A stretch of DNA of 29,830 bases, taken from positions 1 to 29,830 of the forward strand of contig JAAENB010000767.1 of assembly GCA_024224995.1 (NCBI GenBank), given 5' to 3'. The stretch is from a bacterium. Its GTDB lineage: Bacteria; Spirochaetota; UBA4802; UBA5550. Both the position numbers and the translations under genes were made by a program. The notes under the pieces are model-generated. The model had not been told where the DNA came from, made no database searches, and worked only from the letters and a program-made list of their open reading frames with translations. This document shows positions 8,264 to 15,204 of the stretch, in pieces (position 1 is the stretch's first letter; each line of letters starts with the position of its first letter).

Positions 8264-9319
8264 TTACGCATCCTTTTGCCATTTGAACATCATGGAGCCT
8301 ATTGCAAGAAAAACAAAAGTCATTGTTATAAGGGTTATTACATTATATTTGATATCCATAAGCCCGGCTCCGTCATTCATTATCTTACGGGTTCCTTCTA
8401 TCATATGAGTCAGGGGAAATATTTGCGTAAATTTTTGTACCCAGGGATTGGCTCCCTCAAGTGAGAACCATACTTCCGACAGGAACATCATAGGCCAGGT
8501 TATGAGGTTTAAAATACCGCCCGCAAACTCTTCACTGCTGCTCCGTGAAGCCACCAGTAAACCAAGGGATATCATGCTAAAACCTCCCAGGGCAAAAACA
8601 AAAATAAGACTGATGTATGAGCCCCGGCATTCAAAATTAAACATTAAATAACAACCGATGTACACCACAACCGTAGTGAGCAGGATGATAAACATCCTGG
8701 AAAGGATCTGTGCCGAAAGGAATTCATATGGTTTTAGCGGGGTTACACTCATTCTTTTTAAGACGCCGTTTTTCCGGTACCGGACCACTACATACCCCAC
8801 GCCAAACAGGGCACTAAACATAATATTCATTCCCAGTATTCCGGGAAAAAGCCATTCAATATAGATTATTTCCTTGCCCGAAATACTTTGACGGCTTAAA
8901 AAGGTCTCCTCCCGTGATGAAGATGCCATTAGCAGTTTTTCTACAATATATCCTTTTGGCGAGGAGTCGCTTATCCAATAATGACCTGTTTTTGGATGTA
9001 TCAGCAAATCGAGCCGGTGATGCCCCAGCTTGTTTATAGCGATTTCTTCCGATTCAAACGATACAAAATCGATAAATTTGGTCTCCATGAATTTTTTTAC
9101 CAGTGGATTTTCAGCGGTTCCTTTTGTCTGCTGCTGTATGGTATGCTCACTGCTGCTGATCATACCGACTTTATACAAAATCTGCTCGTCTTGATTAAAC
9201 ACCAGGCTGAATCCGAATATAATAAGAAATGGAAAAAGAATATTCCATCCAAGAGCCGACCGGTCCCTGACAAATTCTTTATTTCTCGCTTTAAACAATG
9301 TCCATATTCTAAACCACAT
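8264..9319 (-). CDS. ABC-2 type exporter permease
   Basis: This 351-residue membrane protein has the ABC-2 plan: one N-terminal segment (LGWNILFPFLIIFGFSLVF), a large extracytoplasmic loop at about 43-155, then five segments from LFPGILGMNIMFSALFGVGY to ITMTFVFLAIGSMMF. The motif RYRKNGVLKRMSVTPLKPYE after segment 2 is typical of the family. ATG 9319 has AAGGAA upstream. The partner ATPase lies upstream at 9490-10371, but the 170 bp between them holds palindromic and direct repeats. The substrate is unknown; such pairs export drugs, lipids or polysaccharides. Confidence 0.88.
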   Translation of the reverse strand: MWFRIWTLFKARNKEFVRDRSALGWNILFPFLIIFGFSLVFNQDEQILYKVGMISSSEHTIQQQTKGTAENPLVKKFMETKFIDFVSFESEEIAINKLGHHRLDLLIHPKTGHYWISDSSPKGYIVEKLLMASSSREETFLSRQSISGKEIIYIEWLFPGILGMNIMFSALFGVGYVVVRYRKNGVLKRMSVTPLKPYEFLSAQILSRMFIILLTTVVVYIGCYLMFNFECRGSYISLIFVFALGGFSMISLGLLVASRSSSEEFAGGILNLITWPMMFLSEVWFSLEGANPWVQKFTQIFPLTHMIEGTRKIMNDGAGLMDIKYNVITLITMTFVFLAIGSMMFKWQKDA

Positions 9320-9388
9320 ATTATTTTCCTTAAGAAACTAAATTGTAAAAGAGCCCGTTTGGGAGAGCCGCAGCAAGGGCTTGTTTCT

Positions 9389-9413
9389 GAGACGTCGCAT
9401 GCAACGCCTCTAC
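9389..9413. repeat. Intergenic palindrome, GAGGCGTTGCATGC type
   Basis: Read on the minus strand this is GTAGAGGCGTTGCATGC followed by GACGTCTC, a near-palindrome. From memory it resembles the widely dispersed bacterial repeat GTAGAGACGTTGCATGC and its mirror. It lies between the ABC ATPase and permease genes. AGCCCGT/ACGGGCT arms further out (about 9353 and 9413) and a following T-rich run could make it a partial terminator on the plus strand. A close relative sits at 18792-18821. Confidence 0.6.
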
Positions 9414-9445
9414 GGGCTTTTTCTTTCACCTCTTTCTTTACCGAT

Positions 9446-9480
9446 CACCGATTACCCGGCCCTCCGGGCCACCGATTACC
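9446..9480. repeat. Direct repeat CACCGATTACC x2 flanking a GC hairpin
   Basis: CACCGATTACC occurs at 9446-9456 and 9470-9480, 24 bp apart. Between the copies lies a small hairpin, GGCCC-TCC-GGGCC. With the palindrome at 9389 it fills the gap between the ABC genes and looks like repeat debris rather than coding sequence. Confidence 0.5.
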
Positions 9481-9489
9481 TTCTTCCCT

Positions 9490-10371
9490 CTACGACCGAA
9501 GCTTATGCCCGGTTAACTGTAAAAACAGGTCTTCAAGATTGAATGATCTTACATTCATGGATGAAAGATCTATTCCTTTTTTTATTAATGCTTCAACGCA
9601 GGTGTTGATTGATTCTGTCTGTATCTCAATCCGGTCATCAGTCCGGAATGCCGAACAGGGAAGATCTTTTAACTGTTCAATATCAATATCAGTCTGAAGG
9701 CTGATTGTGGCGCCTTTACAATGCTGGTCTAACAGCTCCTTTGGAGAACCGGTTGCTATAATTTTTCCGTAATCCATGATCGCGATGGTATCGCACAGGT
9801 TTTCCGCTTCTTCCATGTAATGGGTCGTGAGTACAAGGGTCTTGTTTTCGGCTTTGATATTTCTCACTATTTCCCAGAGATGGCGCCGTGCTTGCGGATC
9901 AAGACCCGTTGTTGGCTCATCCAGGAAGACCAGTTCCGGGTCATTTGCCAGGGCCATTGCCAGGAGAAGCCGCTGTTTTTGCCCGCCTGAGATTTTTTTG
10001 TTATCTCTTTTTAAGAGATCTTCCAGGCGGCAGATCTCTATCAGTTTATCCATATCGGCTCTTCTGCCATAGAGATTACGAAAGGTTTCCAGAGTCTCTT
10101 TTACCGTTAAATATTGCGGTAATTCCGTATTCTGGAACTGGATTCCCACTTCTTCCCGAAAGGAATGACCTCTTTTTTTCCCTTTGTAAAAAACTTCACC
10201 CGATTTTAACGGCAATATGTTTTCAATTACTTCAATTGTGGTAGTTTTTCCCGCGCCATTTGGTCCCAGCAAACCAAAACAGGTTCCCTGCTCAATTGAA
10301 AAACTGATGCCGTCAACGGCCTTAACTTCGTTAAAATGCTTAACCAGATCTTTTACTTCAAGTATCTTCAT
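9490..10371 (-). CDS. ABC transporter ATPase (ABC-2 exporter partner)
   Basis: This 293-residue ATPase has all motifs: Walker A GPNGAGKT (36-43), Q-loop near Q79, signature SGGQK (128-132), Walker B VFLDE (148-152), D-loop and switch histidine H184 (TTHYMEEAE). A C-terminal regulatory extension of about 80 residues is typical of DrrA/CcmA-type drug or lipid exporters. It should power the permease encoded downstream. The gene follows the GNAT-YoaP gene after 63 bp on the same strand and shares its likely promoter at 11368. Confidence 0.92.
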   Translation of the reverse strand: MKILEVKDLVKHFNEVKAVDGISFSIEQGTCFGLLGPNGAGKTTTIEVIENILPLKSGEVFYKGKKRGHSFREEVGIQFQNTELPQYLTVKETLETFRNLYGRRADMDKLIEICRLEDLLKRDNKKISGGQKQRLLLAMALANDPELVFLDEPTTGLDPQARRHLWEIVRNIKAENKTLVLTTHYMEEAENLCDTIAIMDYGKIIATGSPKELLDQHCKGATISLQTDIDIEQLKDLPCSAFRTDDRIEIQTESINTCVEALIKKGIDLSSMNVRSFNLEDLFLQLTGHKLRS

Positions 10372-10434
10372 TATAGTAAATGCTCCTGAATTCGAATATC
10401 TTCATAGGAGGTATTATTGAATTTGTCCAGTTAT

Positions 10435-11205
10435 TTATTTTTTTAAACCGCTCCATATTTTATCGAACTTTTTTTTCGATAATATCTCATGGGTTAAAAA
10501 TTCCCCATTATAAAATACATTGTATATGCTGTTTGCAGTGGGAATTTTTTGCGCTTCTTTTTGAGAAGTAATTTTAACTATATTCAGGGGCAGCTTGTAT
10601 GAATCGGCAATTTCCTGTAATTCCGTATTGACATAATACTCGGTAAAGGGACACCTGTTTGAATATAGTACGGTTAAACCTTTTGAATAAACAGCATCAT
10701 CTGCGAAAGAATTTTTTTTCGCGGATTTTTTAAACTCCGGCATGGGCGCGTCGGGCTTATTCTTTTTTACCAGGAGCTCATAATAGGGCGGTGCAGTGTC
10801 GCAGATCTCAAACCCCTGTTTTGTAAAAAATTTTTTATCGGCCAGGAAGGGCCGCTTTTTATCGCTGGAAACAATAACAATTCCATTCAGGTCTTTTGAG
10901 TCCTTGAGGCATTCCTGCAGGAGCTTTTTCCCGTATCCGCCGCCTTTATATTGCCCCGCAACCCAGAAACAGTTTATGAGCAAATATCCCGGAGCTTTCA
11001 GCGGCATCCAGGCGTGTTCGGCCGGGCCGTATTCAATGAACACTTTGTGTTTTACGTCATATCTCTTAAACACAAATCCTTTATGGAACTGTTTTTTGAG
11101 CCATTCTTTTTTTTGATTGTATCCGTCAGTGCATTTTTTATCGGAAAAAGCACAGCAAATGTGCTCGGTTTCGATATTTTCTTTGTTTAGCGTTACGATT
11201 TTCAT
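10435..11205 (-). CDS. GNAT acetyltransferase with C-terminal YoaP-like domain
   Basis: This 256-residue protein has a GNAT core in the first 160 residues, with the acetyl-CoA loop GQYKGGGYGKKLLQECL at about 83-99. Its last 85 residues match the YoaP-type extension (LTVLYSNRCPFTEYYVNTEL, then KITSQKEAQKIPT), a thioredoxin-like region with a lone CPF. GGAGGAATACT directly precedes ATG 11205. Family members are annotated only as acetyltransferases; the acceptor is unknown. Its place before the ABC exporter genes might link it to antibiotic self-protection or export, but that is a guess from position. Confidence 0.82.
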   Translation of the reverse strand: MKIVTLNKENIETEHICCAFSDKKCTDGYNQKKEWLKKQFHKGFVFKRYDVKHKVFIEYGPAEHAWMPLKAPGYLLINCFWVAGQYKGGGYGKKLLQECLKDSKDLNGIVIVSSDKKRPFLADKKFFTKQGFEICDTAPPYYELLVKKNKPDAPMPEFKKSAKKNSFADDAVYSKGLTVLYSNRCPFTEYYVNTELQEIADSYKLPLNIVKITSQKEAQKIPTANSIYNVFYNGEFLTHEILSKKKFDKIWSGLKK

Positions 11206-11271
11206 AGTATTCCTCCATTATAATACTAATATACACAAGAGCTGTGACAGCAGTATGTCAGGTTTGATAAG

Positions 11272-11349
11272 TTAATCCAGCAGGGAAACCAGTTTTTTGA
11301 TTCTTTTCTGAGTGCCTTTGTTGCTTTCCAGTTGTTGAAAAATGCTCAT
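11272..11349 (-). CDS. 25-residue ORF with strong promoter and AGGAGG, possible leader peptide or gene remnant
   Basis: ATG 11349 lies six bases after AGGAGG and 12 bases after the expected transcription start of a near-consensus promoter (11368-11396). The peptide starts MSIFQQLESNKGTQKRIKK and ends after LVSLLD. Its ESNKGTQKRIKKLVSLL segment vaguely recalls the C-terminal helix of YdeI/OmpD-associated proteins, so it could be the tail of a decayed gene. Alternatively it is a leader ORF for the GNAT/ABC operon, which begins 66 bp downstream. Expression signals are good; function is unknown. Confidence 0.45.
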   Translation of the reverse strand: MSIFQQLESNKGTQKRIKKLVSLLD

Positions 11350-11367
11350 AGGGCCTCCTGTGAAAAT

Positions 11368-11396
11368 TTTATAGAACAATATTTGAGAAATGTCAA
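11368..11396 (-). promoter_or_regulatory. Sigma-70 promoter of the 25-aa ORF and GNAT-ABC operon
   Basis: Minus strand TTGACA (11396-11391), exactly 17 bases, then TATAAA (11373-11368). It should start RNA near 11361 and serve the small ORF and the genes down to 8264. Confidence 0.75.
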
Positions 11397-11539
11397 CTTG
11401 TATTCATATTTTCTCATATTTTTGAATTTTTTTCAAAAAAACACAAAAAAATTAAGTTTTTTTTTAATGAAACGGCCTTCCCGTTCGTCTTAATAGTAAG
11501 GGGTAAAAAAAGTTTCAAATTCAAAAACCCGGAGGCCTT

Positions 11540-12007
11540 ATGTATATAAATACTACGATTCATATCAACATCGAACTTTTAGGAAAACTTGAAGCTGCTT
11601 CAGAGCAGCTAAAAATGTCCCGGAGCGATATTATTATTCTGCTCCTGAACCGCGTTATGGATAAAAAAGAGATTCCCATTGAGATGTTTAAGCAGATAAA
11701 GTACCAGTTTAGAGATCTTGCTTCGAACTGGAAACGGATTCATGTTTATCCGGAAGCCCATGATTATGAAATGTGGCTCGATCTGCGGAAGATTTTAAAA
11801 CGATCTGTTTCGCTGGTTCTCGCCATTGCCATTAATGAGCATCTGGACCAGCTGGTAAATGAGCTTTCCGCTGCCGAAGTCCCGGAAAATCCGGATAGTT
11901 ATCCAAACCGATATCTCTTTTTAGCAAGGGATTCATGCGGAATACAGAAATTTGTTATATACTGGGGGTTTCCGGAGGTGACTCATCTGGAAGAGTACTT
12001 TACGTAG
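11540..12007 (+). CDS. Ribbon-helix-helix-like DNA-binding protein, conserved hypothetical
   Basis: This 155-residue protein begins with a strand and two helices that look like a ribbon-helix-helix fold (INTTIHINIELLGKLEAASE, then LKMSRSDIIILLLNRVM). The middle block, WKRIHVYPEAHDYEMWLDLR followed by KILKRSVSLVLAIAINEHLD, resembles a conserved block I recall from uncharacterised spirochaete proteins. The final FVIYWGFPE also fits that pattern. It is likely a transcriptional regulator; no target is visible. ATG 11540 follows GGAGGCCTT. No clear promoter is seen in the AT-rich 11400-11539. It converges on the LamG-transglutaminase gene. Confidence 0.7.
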   Translation: MYINTTIHINIELLGKLEAASEQLKMSRSDIIILLLNRVMDKKEIPIEMFKQIKYQFRDLASNWKRIHVYPEAHDYEMWLDLRKILKRSVSLVLAIAINEHLDQLVNELSAAEVPENPDSYPNRYLFLARDSCGIQKFVIYWGFPEVTHLEEYFT

Positions 12008-12065
12008 AAGCAGGTACAACCAAAAAACAAAATAAACCAAAAAAAAACGAACCCCACAGAAAGGG

Positions 12066-12093
12066 GCAGGGTAGAGGCATGCCTCTACCCTGC
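12066..12093. repeat. 28-bp perfect palindrome, possible bidirectional terminator
   Basis: A perfect self-complementary sequence, GCAGGGTAGAGGC followed by AT and its mirror image, sits between convergent genes. On the minus strand it comes just after the LamG gene stop and is followed by CCCC..GGGG and a run of nine T, so it may help end that transcript. Its GTAGAGGC...GCCTCTAC core links it to the palindromes at 9389 and 18792. Confidence 0.7.
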
Positions 12094-12100
12094 ACAAATT

Positions 12101-13924
12101 CTATTTTCTATACAAACCCCAGGGAAGAATAATCGTATAAGCGCGCATCACCGCGAATTTGGAAAACTCAGTGGTTTCGCCATAGATAGTATTGTTGAAC
12201 GTATCAACGGTTTTGGTAATATTCACCCAGGAGCCGGAAGAAGAATCCCACCCCATAAGCTTAAGCGAAGATTCCGAACCGCTCACTGCGGATTCATCAT
12301 AGGTAATACTCACCGTAGCTGAACCATTAAAAGAGGTCGTGGAGTCGATATCATAATATTTGCCGCTAATAACCTCGTACATAAACGGAGCAGTTCCCGA
12401 AGTAAGAGAAACCGAAGTATCGCCATCAACAACAACATCATCAAAATGAACCGTCACCCCTTCACCGGGATAAACAGAAGCAATGAAATCATTGGTAAAG
12501 GTAACAAAGGGAACCGGCTCAATCTCATCAGGAGAATAATAGAGCAGTGGAACCGTGGAAAGAGTATTTTGAGCCGAGAATACGGAATTGGGATGAGTAT
12601 AATCGGCAGATCCGCTAGCCGGAATAGACAGAGTCGCGGTAGTGGAAAACGGAAGATGAATATACGAAGGGTCGAGATAGAGCCACCTGTCATAAACAAA
12701 GATACCCGCGTACATATGCTGGCTGTAAGCAACTTTCCATTTCGATTCCATAATACCGCAGCGGTCAGCCGGAATACCAACCCGGTAGAGAAGAGTGGTA
12801 AAGAGCTGCGCCCTGCTCATACAGGTACCCCAATAAAAACCGCCATAATTAAGATACATCTGAGCGATACCTTCAATAGAAATCCACCCATGAGCGGAGA
12901 GCCAGTTTTGATAAAAGGTTTTAGCGGCATTGTAGTTCGCATCACTGCTGGTTAACTGATTGTCCTGCAGCCAGTTCCAGACCTGCCCGGCACGGCTCCA
13001 TATTTCAGCATCGACATTAGTGTAAGAAGTTGAAGCCCCAATATCATCCAGGAGCAGGGTGATGTTTGAAGAACTGGCGTATAGGTCAGAGAAAAAGGAT
13101 TCCCAGCCGGAGCTGCCCTCGCCATCCAGACGGAACCAGAATTCACCGTTATGCTGATATTCTTTTTTGCCTTCGAATTTAGTAGGAACGAGCAAGGGAT
13201 CGATATAAAACTGCCGTTCATAATTATACCGCCATAGTACCTGGTAATCGTACAGCCCCCAATCGTAAATAAAGACATTGTCGATATGACCGTAGAAGTA
13301 GCGGCTTCCGTAGCGGCCAATGAGAACTTCAGCGCTGCTGGTAGAAAGAGTACCTGAAAAAGCCTCAGACCCGTCGAGCTGGCCGTTAAGATAAACTTTA
13401 ATAGTAGAACCGTTCCAGGAAACAGCAATATGCTGCCAGGTATCAGCTTCAATGGGAGTACTGCCGTAGACAACATGGGTATTGCTGCCGGAATCGGTAA
13501 GGACCGATCTAATAGTGCCGGGATAAATATCAAGGGAATAGACCCCGCCGATACCGGTCTGGCCGGCATTCCAGCCCTTATGAACAATATACCTGCCGTT
13601 GGCAGTTCTGGGATTGATCCATGCCATGATAGTAATGCCGTTTGTAACATCCAGGGAAGAGTCATCGTAGACTTTGACGTAATCGCCCCAGCCGTCAAAG
13701 AAAAGAGAAGAGCCTTGAAAACCGGCATCCCAGGAGGCATTATAAATAGTCCCGGTATTGCTGTTGCTTGAAGAGTCATAGGCAGAAGTGCCGCTGCCTT
13801 CGTTAAAGTACCATAATCCCTCAAGACCCGCGAAAGCAGTGGAATTGAGCGGAAAAATAGCCAGAACACAAAGGGCAAAAACAAAAATTTTACGCCCCGC
13901 AAAACTACTAAATTTTTTTTTCAT
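12101..13924 (-). CDS. Secreted LamG-transglutaminase-like multidomain protein
   Basis: This 607-residue protein has a signal peptide (KIFVFALCVLAIFPLNSTAFA). Residues 34-225 form a concanavalin/LamG-like domain (LWYFNEGSGTSAYDSS, ITIMAWINP, WQHIAVSWNG, VLIGRYG). Residues 300-425 form a transglutaminase-like cysteine peptidase fold with a complete triad: C368 (WGTCMSRAQ), H403 (QHMYAGIFV) and D418 (LYLDPSY). The C-terminus (about 470-600) is a beta-rich domain ending TTEFSKFAVM, like those found near the end of secreted adhesive or ZU5-like proteins. It probably binds a surface glycan or protein and cuts or cross-links peptide substrates. ATG 13924 follows CCGGAGG. It stands alone with its own promoter. 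Confidence 0.85.
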   Translation of the reverse strand: MKKKFSSFAGRKIFVFALCVLAIFPLNSTAFAGLEGLWYFNEGSGTSAYDSSSNSNTGTIYNASWDAGFQGSSLFFDGWGDYVKVYDDSSLDVTNGITIMAWINPRTANGRYIVHKGWNAGQTGIGGVYSLDIYPGTIRSVLTDSGSNTHVVYGSTPIEADTWQHIAVSWNGSTIKVYLNGQLDGSEAFSGTLSTSSAEVLIGRYGSRYFYGHIDNVFIYDWGLYDYQVLWRYNYERQFYIDPLLVPTKFEGKKEYQHNGEFWFRLDGEGSSGWESFFSDLYASSSNITLLLDDIGASTSYTNVDAEIWSRAGQVWNWLQDNQLTSSDANYNAAKTFYQNWLSAHGWISIEGIAQMYLNYGGFYWGTCMSRAQLFTTLLYRVGIPADRCGIMESKWKVAYSQHMYAGIFVYDRWLYLDPSYIHLPFSTTATLSIPASGSADYTHPNSVFSAQNTLSTVPLLYYSPDEIEPVPFVTFTNDFIASVYPGEGVTVHFDDVVVDGDTSVSLTSGTAPFMYEVISGKYYDIDSTTSFNGSATVSITYDESAVSGSESSLKLMGWDSSSGSWVNITKTVDTFNNTIYGETTEFSKFAVMRAYTIILPWGLYRK

Positions 13925-13949
13925 GTAAATCCTCCGGTTTATAATTTTA

Positions 13950-13977
13950 ATTATATACGTGTTGGATAGCTTGTAAA
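13950..13977 (-). promoter_or_regulatory. Putative promoter of the LamG-transglutaminase gene
   Basis: Minus strand TTTACA (13977-13972), 16 bases, TATAAT (13955-13950). It would give a short leader of about 20 bases that carries the GGAGG site. Confidence 0.55.
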
Positions 13978-14091
13978 AAAGAGTTTAACCTAATACTTAG
14001 TAGGAAAAAAGAGCTAAAATTGCCCAAAAAAATCGAAGGATTTGGTTTTTTTATTAATAAGTTCTCGGTGGGTAATTAACAATCAGTATTC

Positions 14092-14168
14092 GGCAAGTAA
14101 ACAGCACTGCTTCCAGGGGGTGAAACAAGAATATTTTTACCCCCTGGAAGCAGTGCTGTTTACTTGCC
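14092..14168. repeat. 77-bp long inverted repeat, 30-bp perfect arms
   Basis: The left arm 14092-14121 begins GGCAAGTAAACAGCACTGCT. The right arm 14139-14168 is its exact complement, with a 17-base loop between them. It lies downstream of the DUF4180 gene and upstream of the LamG promoter. Neither side has the U-run of an ordinary intrinsic terminator, and the arms are far longer than a terminator needs. It could be a miniature mobile element, a recombination or regulator site, or a small RNA hairpin. No second copy is in the window. Confidence 0.9.
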
Positions 14169-14187
14169 AGGCGCAATAACAAAATAA

Positions 14188-14550
14188 TTAAGCATTAATC
14201 AGCCATCCTTCGGCCTCATCCCTGTTAAAAAAAACACGAAAGTGGTTCCCCTTATTCGATTCAAGGGCCATTTCTCTGAAGCGCGGGCTTTCCAGGTGAG
14301 CCGGGCTAATAACGGCAGCGATCCGGATGCTGTAATTGACGAATTTTTGCATAATGGTCCCGGCCACACGGGATTTAATATCAAAAAAGCTATCCGTAAG
14401 ATTGTCGGTAAAGAGCAAAAGATCCTGGGTGTCGTTTTCACCGCAAAGGCCAACAACATCAACAGCATCCGACTCGTTCTCGATCAGCTTCAAGCCGTCG
14501 ATCCCGGCAATATAGGTTTTTCCAAATTTTTTAACAACAGTAGCGTTCAT
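14188..14550 (-). CDS. DUF4180 family protein
   Basis: This 120-residue protein carries the family pattern: DLLLFTDNLTDSFFDIKS, AGTIMQKFVNYSIRIAAV, then ESNKGNHFRVFFNRDEAEGW. This matches what I recall of DUF4180 (FFDLKTGLAGEILQKFVNY type). Its biochemical role is unknown. I start it at ATG 14550 behind CCGGAGGAAATT; an upstream in-frame start at 14610 would overlap the HTH gene. It lies 25 bp after the HTH gene, so the two form an operon. Confidence 0.8.
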   Translation of the reverse strand: MNATVVKKFGKTYIAGIDGLKLIENESDAVDVVGLCGENDTQDLLLFTDNLTDSFFDIKSRVAGTIMQKFVNYSIRIAAVISPAHLESPRFREMALESNKGNHFRVFFNRDEAEGWLINA

Positions 14551-14575
14551 AGAATTTCCTCCGGAAATAAGTTTT

Positions 14576-15040
14576 TTAAGAAATATGAGAAAAACATTCA
14601 AGAATGGCACTAATAAATTGGGGAGTGCCCCAGAGGATGAACCGGGCTTTTAATTCATCATCATAAAAGATGTAGTCGCAGCGGGCCTTGCCGAACGCCG
14701 GATCTTTGCAGTTAAGGATCGCGAAAATAGAGTTTGATATTCGCATAGCCTCGTCACTGTCCTCAACAAAGACATCCACAATGGAAGAGACCTGGATCTT
14801 TTCTTTGCGGGAAGGAGCCGGAGACTCAGGAGACTGATAAATCTCTTGCGAGCCGGCAGCTTCGGGAGCACTGTTTTTATCAACCCCCATAAAACTTTTT
14901 AAGTCAGCGTCCATGATGCGCCATTGGCCCCCCACTTTATGAGCCTTAAGTTTTTCTTCACGAATAAACCGGCGAATGGTTTTGGGGTGCAGGCCAAGGG
15001 TATCAGCAGCCTCATCAACAGTATACATATCGTTTTTCAT
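14576..15040 (-). CDS. Excisionase/MerR-type helix-turn-helix protein with C-terminal sensor-like domain
   Basis: This 154-residue protein has an N-terminal winged HTH of the excisionase/MerR type (YTVDEAADTLGLHPKTIRRF, then KAHKVGGQWRI). A Pro/Ser/Glu-rich linker (about 55-82) leads to a C-terminal domain, VSSIVDVFVEDSDEAMRISN through FILWGTPQFISAILE, which resembles no named domain I know. It probably regulates its own operon: a GTATATATAC palindrome lies at 15062-15071, between promoter and gene. ATG 15040 follows AGGAATTT. Confidence 0.8.
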   Translation of the reverse strand: MKNDMYTVDEAADTLGLHPKTIRRFIREEKLKAHKVGGQWRIMDADLKSFMGVDKNSAPEAAGSQEIYQSPESPAPSRKEKIQVSSIVDVFVEDSDEAMRISNSIFAILNCKDPAFGKARCDYIFYDDELKARFILWGTPQFISAILECFSHIS

Positions 15041-15072
15041 ACAAATTCCTATTGTTTGTAAGTATATATACT

Positions 15073-15101
15073 AAAATATATAAAAATGTTACATTCGTCA
15101 A
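15073..15101 (-). promoter_or_regulatory. Promoter and possible operator of the HTH-DUF4180 operon
   Basis: Minus strand TTGACG (15101-15096), 17 bases, TATTTT (15078-15073). The GTATATATAC palindrome at 15062-15071 overlaps the expected start of transcription and would be a natural autorepression site. Confidence 0.55.
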
Positions 15102-15147
15102 GTCGTTTTATGAAAAAAATGTAATAAAAGGGAATAAAAGGTAATAT

Positions 15148-15181
15148 AAAAGGACTGCCTTAAAGTAAAGGCAGTCCTTTT
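15148..15181 (-). terminator. Rho-independent terminator of the RCC1 lipoprotein gene
   Basis: A 14-bp perfect stem AAAAGGACTGCCTT / AAGGCAGTCCTTTT with a 6-base loop ends in TTTTAT on the minus strand, 24 bp after the lipoprotein stop codon. Confidence 0.85.
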
Positions 15182-15204
15182 ATTTGTTGCCAATATATCA
15201 AATA

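Noticed and set aside
12952..13902. 316-residue minus-strand open frame
   Set aside because: It lies fully inside the LamG-transglutaminase gene in another frame, has low-complexity Leu/Pro/Ser composition and no domain; a shadow of the real gene.
14092..14168. Ordinary intrinsic terminator
   Set aside because: No U-run follows the stem on either strand and the 30-bp perfect arms are much longer than usual, so it is listed as an inverted repeat instead.
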